Source of the DNA: Acidovorax sp. A1169
Lineage (GTDB): Bacteria > Pseudomonadota > Gammaproteobacteria > Burkholderiales > Burkholderiaceae_C
NCBI RefSeq assembly: GCF_030704685.1
Contig: NZ_JAUZDX010000002.1
Coordinates: 537,245 to 601,244 of the forward strand
DNA: 64,000 bases
Reading direction: 5' to 3'
The notes below the pieces were generated by a model. The model worked only from the letters and a program-made list of their open reading frames with translations, was not told where the DNA came from and did not search any database. Position 1 is the stretch's first letter; each line of letters starts with the position of its first letter. Below are positions 46,328-55,529 of the stretch, piece after piece. The position numbers and the translations under genes are program-made.

Positions 46328-47976
46328 AGCGCCGCGTCGCTGCGGCGCAGCATCTCCTGGACATTGTCCTGCCCGTCGCGCAGGCTGGATATGCCGGCGC
46401 TCACCGTGATCCGCCCCACCAGAGGGTACTCCTGTGCCGCCATGGCGTCCACGATGGACTGGGCAATGGCGCGGGCGCCTTCCACGGCAGTGTCCGGCAG
46501 TACCACGGCAAACTCCTCGCCACCGAGCCGCGCGATCACATCCGACGCGCGCAGGCGCTGCTGCAGCGTCTGTGCGAGCCGGCGCAGCACTTCGTCGCCC
46601 GCGTCGTGCCCGAAGCTGTCGTTCACGCGCTTGAAGTGGTCCACGTCTACGCTGACCAGGCTCAGAGGCCTGCGGCTGCGGCGCGCCAGGGCCAGCGCGA
46701 ACTCCATCTTGCTGTCAAAACCCCGGCGGTTGAGCAGGCCGGTGAGTGCGTCGGTGCGTGCCTGCAGGTCCAGCGCGCGGTTGGCCGCCTCCAGCTCCAG
46801 GGTGCGCATGCGCACCTGGTCTTCCATGGCTTCGTGGGCCACCATGAGGCGCTGCGTCATGCTGCTGAGCGCGGCGGACAACTGGTGCACGTCACGGTTG
46901 TGGGTTACCAGGGGAATGGTGGCTCCGGGCTTGCCCGATTCCACGAGGCTGGCGGCATCGGCCAGGGCGTAGAGGTCTTCGCTCAGGCGGCGGGCCGCGA
47001 TCCAGGCGATGGCTGCGGCCAGCCCTGCGGTCAGCAGGCCGATTGCCAGTGCCATGCGCACCGCGCGGTCGGCGTCCGCAAACGCGATTTCCACCGGTTC
47101 CCGGGCCACGATGTGCCAGCCCAGGTCGCTTGCCGCGTTGCGCGCTTCCATGCGCACGCTGGCGGTCAGGTAATTCTTGCCATCGGCCCAGGGCACCACG
47201 GTCGCAGACAGCGCGCCCGATTCCCGCGTGGCCGCGGTCAGTGGCACGGGCAGATGCTGGCCGCCGGCTTCGAGCTGGCTGCGGTATTCCTGGGGCGAGA
47301 AAATGAGTTTGCCGGCGCGGTCAAAGACGAACAGGTCCACCGAGGCGCCCTGTATACCGATGGGGGCCAGGCTTTCAAGTACCTCGCGCGTCCACTCCCA
47401 GCTGCCGTGCATTCCCAGCACGCCCGCGGTGGCCCGCCCCGCGTGGATGGGGGCGGCGAAGTCCACGAAGCGGTAGGGCTCGCCCGAGGCGTTGGGCGGC
47501 AGCAACTGCTCCAGCAGCTTGGCCGGGTGCACGTCGCCCACGTGCATCTCCTGCAGGCCGGCGATGAACCAGGGGCGCTCGCGCACGCTCTGGCCTTCCA
47601 GAAGTCCCTTCGTGGCGGCCCGTACCACGCCCTGGGCATCGGCCACGCCGATCCACAGGCTGTGCGGATCGATGGCCTGGGTGCGCGCCAGCAGTTGGTG
47701 CACTTCGGGCGAATCGAGCCCCTTTTCCCATATGCCGGGCGCATCGGCCAGTACCTTCACGGCCCTGCTGCGCTCCAGCAGGCCGTTGGCAAGCTGGCGG
47801 CTGGCGTTATCGGCCACGGTGCGCAGGGCATGGCCGGCATCGCGTTGCACGCGCCGCTTGAGCAGTTCGCCGAAACCCAGGGAGAGCAGCACGGCCAGCC
47901 CGATCACCAGCAGTGCAAACACCAGTGAGATCTGGGTGCGCAGGCTCTGGCCACGAAAACGGGTGGGGGTGCTCAT
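46258..47976 (-). CDS. Membrane diguanylate cyclase (Cache, HAMP, GGDEF)
   Basis: A 572-residue protein with TM1 at about 15-38 (QISLVFALLVIGLAVLLSLG), a periplasmic double-Cache sensor (about 40-290, with SLWIGVADAQGVVRAATKG and RPWFIAGL), TM2 at about 300-325, a HAMP segment (about 326-385), a short coiled coil, and a GGDEF domain (about 410-560) with intact ARLGGEEFAVVLP (GGEEF). c-di-GMP synthesis in response to an external ligand is expected. It overlaps the next upstream gene (47973-47976, ATGA), so it is coupled to the reductase gene. Its 3' end overlaps the small gene at 45974. Confidence 0.9.
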   Translation of the reverse strand: MSTPTRFRGQSLRTQISLVFALLVIGLAVLLSLGFGELLKRRVQRDAGHALRTVADNASRQLANGLLERSRAVKVLADAPGIWEKGLDSPEVHQLLARTQAIDPHSLWIGVADAQGVVRAATKGLLEGQSVRERPWFIAGLQEMHVGDVHPAKLLEQLLPPNASGEPYRFVDFAAPIHAGRATAGVLGMHGSWEWTREVLESLAPIGIQGASVDLFVFDRAGKLIFSPQEYRSQLEAGGQHLPVPLTAATRESGALSATVVPWADGKNYLTASVRMEARNAASDLGWHIVAREPVEIAFADADRAVRMALAIGLLTAGLAAAIAWIAARRLSEDLYALADAASLVESGKPGATIPLVTHNRDVHQLSAALSSMTQRLMVAHEAMEDQVRMRTLELEAANRALDLQARTDALTGLLNRRGFDSKMEFALALARRSRRPLSLVSVDVDHFKRVNDSFGHDAGDEVLRRLAQTLQQRLRASDVIARLGGEEFAVVLPDTAVEGARAIAQSIVDAMAAQEYPLVGRITVSAGISSLRDGQDNVQEMLRRSDAALYEAKGQGRNRVCVEPEAGPAPK

Positions 47977-48977
47977 GGGGTGCCGCTCCCGGGCTGGGAA
48001 TGTGTTCCTGATCGCGTGTTTTCGCCCATGTCCGAATGCGCGGTGCGGGTGGCGCGCAGCACCAGGCGGGCGGCCGCCAGGTCCCAGCCTGCCCAGCCGC
48101 AGCTCTTGAACAGCACGGGCCCGGTGCGGGGGCGCGCGCCTTGCCGCACCACGTCCTGCAGCGTGGGCAGGCGCGCCACGTCAAGTCCGGCCTGCAGCAG
48201 GTCGCCGGCCTCGTGCCCGGCATCGGCCGTATCGACCACCACCGTGCCATGCTGCGCCATCCACTGGCACAGCCCGGGCGACAGTTCTGCCATGGTGGGG
48301 GTGTAGGCGCCGACCGCCGCGATGAAGGCATCGGGCCGGGGCTGGGCGCTCAGGACCACGGCCGTGCCCGGGGTGCATGCGGCCACCAGCGGGCAATGTG
48401 CCAGGGCCGCGTCGGCGTCCTGCACCACCCGGGCCTGGGCACCGAGGGCGCGGGCCGCCTGTGCCAGGGCCTCGGCACTGGCCGCGCTGCGCGATGCCAC
48501 CCAGACCTCGCGCACGCCGAGCACTTCCACAAAGGCCTGCACATGGGCCAGGCCTTGCACGCCGGCGCCCACCACCAGCAGCGGGCCCTGCGGCACCTGC
48601 GCCAGGCGCTGCGCTGCCAGCAGCGAGACGGCGGCCGTGCGGCGTGCCGTGACGGTGGGGCCGTCCAGCACCACGCGGCGCTGGCCGCTGGCCACGTCGA
48701 ACACCACCACATCGCCCTGGATGGTGGGCTGGCCGCGCGCCGCATTGCCGGGGGTGAGGGTGATCAGCTTGGCCATGGCCACCGCGCGGTCGTTGGCCGG
48801 CATCACGAACAGGCTGGCGCCGCCTGCCAGTGCCAGCACGCTGCGGGGCGGCACCTGGATGCCGTCGTCCGCCACCAGGGCGGCTATTTCATCGGCCAGC
48901 GCTGTCCAGTCCAGCAGGTCGGCGGTGGCCTGGGGCCCCAGGGTGGCGGAGGGTTCAGAAAGCAGGGCGGGGCGCAT
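47973..48977 (-). CDS. Ornithine cyclodeaminase/mu-crystallin family reductase
   Basis: A 334-residue NAD(P)-dependent protein. Markers of the family are RSVLALAGGASLFVMPAND, then KLITLTPGNAARGQPTIQG, the substrate lysine region, and the Rossmann loop LLVVGAGVQGLAHVQAF near 128-144, with KSCGWAGWDLAAARLVL at the C-terminus. The closest known functions are bifunctional pyrroline-2-carboxylate/piperideine-2-carboxylate reductases (imino acids to proline or pipecolate). Ornithine cyclodeaminase itself is less likely. ATG 48977 is chosen because the family match begins shortly after it. It is coupled to the downstream GGDEF gene by a four-base overlap. Confidence 0.83.
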   Translation of the reverse strand: MRPALLSEPSATLGPQATADLLDWTALADEIAALVADDGIQVPPRSVLALAGGASLFVMPANDRAVAMAKLITLTPGNAARGQPTIQGDVVVFDVASGQRRVVLDGPTVTARRTAAVSLLAAQRLAQVPQGPLLVVGAGVQGLAHVQAFVEVLGVREVWVASRSAASAEALAQAARALGAQARVVQDADAALAHCPLVAACTPGTAVVLSAQPRPDAFIAAVGAYTPTMAELSPGLCQWMAQHGTVVVDTADAGHEAGDLLQAGLDVARLPTLQDVVRQGARPRTGPVLFKSCGWAGWDLAAARLVLRATRTAHSDMGENTRSGTHSQPGSGTP

Positions 48978-49029
48978 ACCTGGACTGTACACAGCATGCG
49001 CGGCCGGTGGCACAGGGCGTACCCGGCGG

Positions 49030-49701
49030 TCAGTGGGTGGCGCCTGCGCCCAGGACGATGTCCTGCCGGGCGAGGACGGCCGCCCACAGCGCGGCATGCA
49101 GGCCGCGCACCATGTCGCGCAGCGCCAGGTGGGGCGCGCCCTGTCCGGGCAGCCAGGGCACGTGCACGAAGCCACCGCGCATGCCGGCGACGCCTTCGCG
49201 CGCCAGGTGGTGCATCAGCCCGTAGAGCACATGGTTGCAGACGAAGGTGCCGGCCGTCTGCGATACCTCGCAGGGCACGCCGGTCTGCTGCACCGCGCGC
49301 AGCATGGCCTTGACGGGCAGGCTGGCAAAGTAGGCGGCCGGGCCTCCGGGGGCCACGGCCGTGTCGACGGGCTGCGCGCCCTGGTTGTCGGGGATGCGCG
49401 CATCGTCCACATTGATGCCGATGCGCTCGATCGACAGGGCCGCCCGTCCTCCCGCCTGCCCCAGGCACACGGTGAGCGCCGGCTGCAGTTGCCGGTGCAA
49501 GGCCGTCAGCCGCTGCAGCGCCAGCCCGAACACGGTGGGCAGTTGCGCAGCCACCACGGTGTGCCCGCCGATGCGCTGGCCCTGCAGGGCCTGGGCCAGC
49601 AGCCAGCTGGGATTGATGGCATCTGCGCCGAAAGGATCGAACCCCGTGAGCAGGATGACGGGATTGCTTGCGCCGTGCGGGGTGTGGGGGTGGTGCAGCA
49701 T
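49030..49701 (-). CDS. pcp: Pyroglutamyl-peptidase I
   Basis: A 223-residue cysteine peptidase (family C15) that removes N-terminal pyroglutamate. The catalytic triad is visible: E92 in ALSIERIGINVDDARIPDN, C155 in QTAGTFVCNHVLYGLMH, and H180 in GGFVHVPWLPGQ. The substrate loop VILLTGFDPFG lies near residue 15. Length is normal. It is 52 bases upstream of the reductase gene in the same direction and may be part of one unit for proline-type amino acid use; the pairing with an imino acid reductase supports this but does not prove it. Confidence 0.93.
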   Translation of the reverse strand: MLHHPHTPHGASNPVILLTGFDPFGADAINPSWLLAQALQGQRIGGHTVVAAQLPTVFGLALQRLTALHRQLQPALTVCLGQAGGRAALSIERIGINVDDARIPDNQGAQPVDTAVAPGGPAAYFASLPVKAMLRAVQQTGVPCEVSQTAGTFVCNHVLYGLMHHLAREGVAGMRGGFVHVPWLPGQGAPHLALRDMVRGLHAALWAAVLARQDIVLGAGATH

Positions 49702-49839
49702 GGGGTGGGGCGCTCACGTACGAGAAACAGACTGCATGGTAGCGCGCTGCTCTCCTACTTGTGCTGGCCCCCGGGGAGGGCGCGCCGCGCGTAACATGCT
49801 GTCCATGCCCCCGTCCGTTGGGGGTGCTGGAGAACAACG

Positions 49840-50724
49840 ATGAAATGGGAAGGCAATCGCGAGTCCGACAATGTGGAGGACCGCCGGGGTGGCGGGGGTG
49901 GTGGCGGTTCGCCTATCTTTGGCGGGCGCAGCATTGGCATCGGCACCATCGTCATCGCCCTGGTGGGCGGTTGGGTGCTGGGCATCAATCCGCTGACCAT
50001 CCTGGGCATGCTCAGTGGCGGTGGCCCGCCCGCGCAGGTGCAGCAGCAACAGCAGGGGCCAGCCCAGCGCCCGCCGGCCGACGACACCATGGCGCGCTTC
50101 GTCTCCACCGTGCTGGCCGATACCGAGGACGTGTGGCAGGGCGTTTTCCGCCAGGGCGGGGGCACCTACCAGGAGCCCCGGCTGGTGCTGTTTCGCGGCT
50201 CTACGCCCACGGCTTGCGGCGCGGGCCAGGCGGCCATGGGGCCGTTCTACTGCCCGGCCGACCAGAAGGTGTACATCGATCTGGGTTTCTACGAAACCCT
50301 CAAGAACCGCCTGGGTGCGCCCGGCGATTTCGCGCAGGCCTACGTGATCGCGCACGAGGTCGGCCACCACGTGCAGAACCTGCTGGGCATCAGCGGCAAG
50401 ATGGACCAGATGCGCGGCCGCGTGAGCAAGGCCGAGTACAACGCCCTGTCCGTGCGGCTGGAGCTGCAGGCGGACTGCTTTGCCGGCGTGTGGGCGCACC
50501 ATGCGCAGGCGGCCCGCAAGATCCTGGAGCAGGGTGATGTGGAAGAGGCCATGAACGCGGCCGCCAAGATCGGCGACGACGCCCTGCAAGGTGCCGGCGG
50601 CGGCCGGGTGGTGCCCGAGAGCTTCACCCACGGCAGCAGCGCGCAGCGCCAGCGCTGGTTCAACGCCGGACTGCAGAACGGCAGCGTCAAGGGTTGCGAC
50701 ACCTTTGCCGCCCGCAATCTGTGA
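49840..50724 (+). CDS. YpfJ/KPN_02809-type neutral zinc metallopeptidase
   Basis: A 294-residue membrane-anchored protein. It has a Gly-rich N-terminus (RRGGGGGGGSPIFGGR), one membrane helix at about 32-58, a Gln/Pro-rich linker, and a metallopeptidase domain with zinc motif HEVGHH (H172, E173, H176 and H177) and the downstream ELQADCFAGVWAHHA. This is the putative neutral zinc metallopeptidase family (YpfJ). Substrate unknown. It is followed by the SulP gene 75 bases downstream. Confidence 0.9.
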   Translation: MKWEGNRESDNVEDRRGGGGGGGSPIFGGRSIGIGTIVIALVGGWVLGINPLTILGMLSGGGPPAQVQQQQQGPAQRPPADDTMARFVSTVLADTEDVWQGVFRQGGGTYQEPRLVLFRGSTPTACGAGQAAMGPFYCPADQKVYIDLGFYETLKNRLGAPGDFAQAYVIAHEVGHHVQNLLGISGKMDQMRGRVSKAEYNALSVRLELQADCFAGVWAHHAQAARKILEQGDVEEAMNAAAKIGDDALQGAGGGRVVPESFTHGSSAQRQRWFNAGLQNGSVKGCDTFAARNL

Positions 50725-50798
50725 TGGACATCGCTGCACAGGCCTGCGGTGAGGTTCGCGGGGGCTGAACGGTCCCTCCCTCTTTTTTTGCGTACGCC

Positions 50799-52973
50799 AT
50801 GCCTCCCGAGTCGCTGTCCCATCCGCCTGTAGCCGGGCAGGGGCCCTCACCGGGCGCTGCCAGCCGCCCGCCCTCGGGCGCGGCGGCGGCATGGTCTGCC
50901 GCTGCCGTCACGGTGCCCCATGCGGTGGGCCTGGGCCTGCTGGCCTTCGCGCCGCTGGCAGGCGGCTACTCGCTGGCGGCCCTGGCCCTGTGGTCGGCCG
51001 CCTTGCCTGGGTTGCTGCTCACCGTGCTGGCGCCACGCCCGGGGGTCGTCTATGCGCCGACCACCGTGGTGGCCCTGCTGTTCGCCGCCGTGGTGGCCAC
51101 GGCCTACGGCGCAGCCGGCACACTGGGCCTGACGGCGCGCCAGGTGCTTGCCGTGAGCGGTGCCACCGTGGCGCTGGCGTTCGGCTTTCAGTGGCTGCTG
51201 GGGGTGCTGCGCCTGGCCTCGGTGGCGCGCTTCCTGCCGATTTCGGTGACCCATGGCTTTGCGGCGGGCGTGGGCCTGTCCATGGTGGTGGGGCAGTTGC
51301 GCAATGGCCTGGGGGCGGGCGCCGGGTGGGGTTGGGACCTGCGTACCCTGTGGCACTCCGTGGCCGCCCTCGCGGTGGTGGGCCTGGCGGTGCTGCTGCG
51401 CCGGCGCTGGCCGCGCATGCCGGGCCTGCTCACGGCCGTGGTGCTGGTGGCACTGGCCGTGGCCGTGGCGGGCCTGTGGGGTGTGGGCATGGGCAACGTG
51501 TTCGCCCCGGCCGTCAGCCAGAGTGCCTTTGCCGGGCCGCTGTGGCCCGACTGGACGGGCATTCCCTGGCTGGAACTGGCGCACCGGCACGGCTCGGCGC
51601 TGGTGGTGCTGGCCCTGCTGATGGCCCTGGTCAACAGCCTGGAGATCCTGGTCTTCAACCAGGAGCTGGAGCTCGACCACGGCCTGCGCGGCAACCCCAA
51701 CCAGGCGCTGCGGCGCGAGAGCCTGCTGGGCGTGCTGTGTGGCCTTGTGGGCATGATCCCCGCGTCCACCAGTGCCTCGCGCTCGCGCATCGTGCTGGCG
51801 CAGGCCGGTGCCTCGGCCAGCGCGCCGCGCTGGCATGCCGGCATCATGCTGGTGGTGGCCTTCACGGGCGCCTGGTGGCTGCACTGGGTGCCCATGGCCT
51901 GCCTGGCCGGCGGGCTGGTGCTGGCCGGGCTGATGCAGGTGCCCGGGCTGCTGTGGTCGCCAGGCTACGCGCGCCGCTCCAGCGTGACCTGGGCGCAAAG
52001 CTGGCTGGTGGCGCTGGTGTTCGCCGTGCTGGGCGGCGTGGGTGCCCTCGTGGCGGGGCTGGTGGTGGCCACCTTCGTGCTGCTGCGCGACTCGGCGTCC
52101 AAGGTGCTGCGCCACGTGCGGCTCGATGGGCAGTTGCGCTCGCGCCGCCTGCGCCGCGCGGGCTCCGACACCTGGCTGGCGCCGCGCATGAACCAGGTGG
52201 CGGTGTTCGAGCTGCAGGGCGTCATGTCCTTCGGTGTCGCCGCGCACCTGGCCGAGCAGGTGCGCCTGATGCTGCAGCCGCGCCACCGCTGGGTGGTGCT
52301 GGATGCCAGCCGCGTGCCGGCCTGGGACAGCACGGCCCTGGCCCAGCTGCGTGCGCTGGTGCGCGACCTCTCGCAGCAGGGCGTGGCCTGCGCCGTGGCG
52401 GCGCTCGACCCTGTGGCGGCCGAGCACGCGGGCGCCGGCGTTCGCACCTTCGCCGATGGCGACCGGGCCCTGGAATGGGCGGAAGCCGCCATCCTGGCCG
52501 AGCGGCCCGAGCACGAGCGGCCTGTTTATCCCGAGCAGGATGTGCTCGGCGAGATCGGTGAAGGCATGGCCGCCGAGGCCCGGCTGGCGCTGGAGGCCCT
52601 GCTGGAGCCACTGCCCATGGCAGCCCACGGGGTGGTGTTCAACGCCGGGGACACCGACCGCGACCTGCTGGTGGTGCAGTCTGGCCACATCACCCTCGTG
52701 ACCCAGTGGCCGCCCGAGCGCGGCCTGCGCCTGGCCACCGTGGGGCCGGGCATGGCCTTCGGGGAGATGGCATTTCTCAACGGCGCCGCCCGCACCGCCA
52801 GCGCCGGGGCCGAATTGGGGCCTGCGCAACTGGCGCGGCTGTCGCGCGCGCACTTCGACGCCTGGGCGCACCGCTACCCCGAAGCGGCGCTCACGGTGAT
52901 GAACAACATCGCCCAGATCGGTGCCCGCCGTCTGGCGGTGACCACGCGCCAGCTGCGCGCCGTGCTGGAGTGA
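50799..52973 (+). CDS. SulP-type anion transporter with STAS and cyclic-nucleotide-binding domains
   Basis: A 724-residue inner-membrane protein. The SulP transporter domain (about 35-435) has about 10-12 helices and family sequences VTVPHAVGLGLLAFAPLAGG, RFLPISVTHGFAAGVG and LCGLVGMIPASTSASRSRI. A STAS domain follows (about 465-560, VAVFELQGVMSFGVAAHLAE; VLDASRVPAWDSTALAQL). A cNMP-binding domain (about 600-720) has the phosphate cassette GPGMAFGEMAFLNGAARTAS. Substrate is probably sulfate or bicarbonate. The added cNMP domain suggests control by cAMP or cGMP, a less common form of the family. Confidence 0.9.
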   Translation: MPPESLSHPPVAGQGPSPGAASRPPSGAAAAWSAAAVTVPHAVGLGLLAFAPLAGGYSLAALALWSAALPGLLLTVLAPRPGVVYAPTTVVALLFAAVVATAYGAAGTLGLTARQVLAVSGATVALAFGFQWLLGVLRLASVARFLPISVTHGFAAGVGLSMVVGQLRNGLGAGAGWGWDLRTLWHSVAALAVVGLAVLLRRRWPRMPGLLTAVVLVALAVAVAGLWGVGMGNVFAPAVSQSAFAGPLWPDWTGIPWLELAHRHGSALVVLALLMALVNSLEILVFNQELELDHGLRGNPNQALRRESLLGVLCGLVGMIPASTSASRSRIVLAQAGASASAPRWHAGIMLVVAFTGAWWLHWVPMACLAGGLVLAGLMQVPGLLWSPGYARRSSVTWAQSWLVALVFAVLGGVGALVAGLVVATFVLLRDSASKVLRHVRLDGQLRSRRLRRAGSDTWLAPRMNQVAVFELQGVMSFGVAAHLAEQVRLMLQPRHRWVVLDASRVPAWDSTALAQLRALVRDLSQQGVACAVAALDPVAAEHAGAGVRTFADGDRALEWAEAAILAERPEHERPVYPEQDVLGEIGEGMAAEARLALEALLEPLPMAAHGVVFNAGDTDRDLLVVQSGHITLVTQWPPERGLRLATVGPGMAFGEMAFLNGAARTASAGAELGPAQLARLSRAHFDAWAHRYPEAALTVMNNIAQIGARRLAVTTRQLRAVLE

Positions 52974-53133
52974 ATTCCTGAATATTGCCATCTGTGAATT
53001 GATGGTTATTGGTTTGGTGCTATCGAATTAAAAGCACCAAAGCCAGTCCTCTGGCGGCATGGCTCAGTGAATACACCCTTGCTTACCACCCCCATGGTGT
53101 GTTTGGGCCACCGGTGCGACAATAGAGGGCTAA

Positions 53134-54645
53134 ATGACAAGTTCTTTTTCCAATCTATCGCTGGCCGAGCCGCTCTCGCGCGCCGTGGCCGAAATGGGCT
53201 ACGAGTCCATGACGCCCATCCAGGAGCAGGCCATTCCGGTCGTGCTCACCGGCCAGGACGTGATGGGCGCAGCCCAGACCGGCACCGGCAAGACGGCGGC
53301 CTTCTCGCTGCCACTGCTGCAGCGCCTGCTCAAGCACGAGAGCAGCTCCACCTCCCCGGCCCGCCACCCCGTGCGCGCCTTGGTGCTGCTGCCCACGCGC
53401 GAACTGGCCGACCAAGTCGCCCAGCAGATCGCGCTGTACGCCAAGTACACCAAGCTGCGCAGCACCGTGGTGTTCGGCGGCATGGACATGAAGCCCCAGA
53501 CCCTGGAGCTCAAGAAGGGTGTCGAGGTGCTGGTAGCCACCCCCGGCCGCCTGCTGGACCACATCGAAGCCAAGAACGCGGTGCTCAACCAGGTCGAGTA
53601 CGTGGTGCTCGACGAGGCCGACCGCATGCTGGATATCGGTTTTCTGCCCGACCTGCAGCGCATTCTGTCCTACCTGCCCAAGCAGCGCACCACGCTGCTG
53701 TTCTCGGCCACGTTCTCGCCCGAGATCAAGCGCCTGGCCAGCAGCTACCTGCAAAACCCCATCACCATCGAGGTGGCCCGCCCGAACGAGACGGCCTCCA
53801 CGGTGGAGCAGCGCTTCTACAGCGCCAACGACGATGACAAGCGCCGTGCCATCCACCAGGTGCTCAAGACCCGGGGCATCAAGCAGGCCTTCATCTTCGT
53901 GAACAGCAAGCTCGGTTGCGCCCGTCTGGCGCGCAGCCTGGAGCGCGAAGGCCTCAAGACCACCGCGCTGCACGGCGACAAGAGCCAGGACGAACGCCTG
54001 AAAGCCCTGGAGGCCTTCAAGAAGGGCGAAGTCGATCTGCTGGTGTGCACCGACGTGGCCGCCCGCGGCCTCGACATCAAGGACGTGCCGGCGGTGTTCA
54101 ACTTCGACGTGCCCTTCAACGCCGAAGACTACGTGCACCGCATCGGCCGCACGGGCCGTGCCGGCGCGTCGGGTCTGGCGGTCACGCTGGTGTCGGGAAG
54201 CGATGCCCGTCTGGTGGCCGACATTGAAAAGCTCATCAAGAAAAAGATCGAGCTCGAAGCCATCGAGTACGAAGAAGACCAGCCGCGCGGCCGCATCAAC
54301 GACGGCCGCCGTGCCTGGCGCGAGGCGGGCGAGACCGGTGACGGGCGCGATGCCATTGCCCCCGCCGCTCCACGCCGCGAACGGGAGCGCGAGCACCGTC
54401 CGGGCCGCGAGCCACGCGAACAGCACCGGGGCTTCCGTCCTGCGGTGGCATCGCGCGACCCGTTCTTCGAAAAACCCTACGAATCCAGCGCGGCTGCCGA
54501 TGCAGCTCCTGCCTGGGAATCCGCCAAGTCGGCGCCGCGCAGCAGCGTGTCGGCCAACATCAAGCCCAAGCGCAAGGTGGCGGCGCTGTTCAAGGCGGTA
54601 GCTCCTGCCACTGAAGACCAGGCACAGGCCGTCACCACCGACTGA
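53134..54645 (+). CDS. rhlE: DEAD-box RNA helicase RhlE
   Basis: A 503-residue ATP-dependent RNA helicase. Motif Q is PIQEQA near 28, motif I AQTGTGKT at 47-54, PTRELA at 87-92, ATPGRL, DEAD at 160-163 (VVLDEADRML), SAT (LLFSATFSPEIKRLA) and motif VI HRIGRTGRAG. The C-terminal third is Arg/Glu-rich and disordered (RREREREHRPGREPREQHRG), as usual for RhlE-type helicases in ribosome assembly and RNA decay. The 160-base upstream gap has AT-rich stretches but no promoter that I can call with confidence. Confidence 0.95.
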   Translation: MTSSFSNLSLAEPLSRAVAEMGYESMTPIQEQAIPVVLTGQDVMGAAQTGTGKTAAFSLPLLQRLLKHESSSTSPARHPVRALVLLPTRELADQVAQQIALYAKYTKLRSTVVFGGMDMKPQTLELKKGVEVLVATPGRLLDHIEAKNAVLNQVEYVVLDEADRMLDIGFLPDLQRILSYLPKQRTTLLFSATFSPEIKRLASSYLQNPITIEVARPNETASTVEQRFYSANDDDKRRAIHQVLKTRGIKQAFIFVNSKLGCARLARSLEREGLKTTALHGDKSQDERLKALEAFKKGEVDLLVCTDVAARGLDIKDVPAVFNFDVPFNAEDYVHRIGRTGRAGASGLAVTLVSGSDARLVADIEKLIKKKIELEAIEYEEDQPRGRINDGRRAWREAGETGDGRDAIAPAAPRREREREHRPGREPREQHRGFRPAVASRDPFFEKPYESSAAADAAPAWESAKSAPRSSVSANIKPKRKVAALFKAVAPATEDQAQAVTTD

Positions 54646-54665
54646 AGCGCAGGCCGGTCACGCCA

Positions 54666-55508
54666 TCAGCCTGGTTGCTGCGATTGCTCGCAGTGCACCT
54701 GCAGCAGTTCGCGGTCGGCCAGCGTGGCGCCAAAGCGCATGGCGCTCAGGCAGCCGCCCCACACGCAGCCCGTGTCCAGCGCCAGGGTGTCCGGTCGGTC
54801 CAGTAAACCCAGCGTGGACCAGTGCCCGAAGGCCAGCAGCGCACCTGCCGCCCGCCTGCCCGGCACGTCGAACCAGGGCATCAGGCCCTCTGGGGGCTTT
54901 TGCGCGCTCTCGGTGCTCTCGAAATCCATCACCCCATCGGCCGAGCAAAAGCGCAGCCGCGTCATTGCGTTGACGATGGTGCGCAGGCGGTCCATGCCCG
55001 TGAGCGCGGGGTCCCACCGGTCCGGGCCGTTGCCGTACATCTGGTGCAGAAAGTCCGACAGCCCCGGGCCGCGCAGTACCTGCTGCACTTCGCCCGCCAG
55101 GGCCAGGGCCTCGTCCACCGTCCAGGCGGGCAGCAGGCCGGCGTGCACCATCGCCAACCGCTCGCCGGCATGCAGGTGCGTGCGCATCAGCGGCTGCTGG
55201 CGCAGCCAGTCCAGCATGGCATCGCGGTCATCCGCCTTGAGCACCTGCTCCAGCGTGTCCTTGCGCGAGGGCTTGCGTGCCCCATGGGCGGCGGCCAGCA
55301 GGTGCAGGTCGTGGTTGCCCAGCAGCGGGCGCAGCGCATCGCCCTGCTGCATGCAGCGGCGCAGCACGGCAGCCGACTCCGGGCCCCGGTTCACCAGGTC
55401 GCCCAGCAGGTAGACCGTGTCGCGGCTCGCGGAAAAGTCGATCTCGTCCAGAAGGCGCCCGAGCGCGCTATCGCAACCCTGAATATCGCCAATACAGTAA
55501 AGTGCCAT
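54666..55508 (-). CDS. apaH: Symmetrical bis(5'-nucleosyl)-tetraphosphatase
   Basis: A 280-residue metallophosphatase that hydrolyses Ap4A to two ADP. Motifs: YCIGDIQGC at 4-12, YLLGDLVNRGPES at 33-45, LLGNHDLHLL at 62-71, and later GMDRLRTIVNAMTRLRFCSA with the C-terminal FGHWSTLGL and ALDTGCVWGG. Length is normal. ATG 55508; a longer reading to 56267 covers the divergent gene and is spurious. Only 21 bases separate it from the divergent CNNM gene at 55530, so their promoters overlap. Confidence 0.95.
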   Translation of the reverse strand: MALYCIGDIQGCDSALGRLLDEIDFSASRDTVYLLGDLVNRGPESAAVLRRCMQQGDALRPLLGNHDLHLLAAAHGARKPSRKDTLEQVLKADDRDAMLDWLRQQPLMRTHLHAGERLAMVHAGLLPAWTVDEALALAGEVQQVLRGPGLSDFLHQMYGNGPDRWDPALTGMDRLRTIVNAMTRLRFCSADGVMDFESTESAQKPPEGLMPWFDVPGRRAAGALLAFGHWSTLGLLDRPDTLALDTGCVWGGCLSAMRFGATLADRELLQVHCEQSQQPG

Positions 55509-55529
55509 CGTGTTCCTATGCCCTGAATC

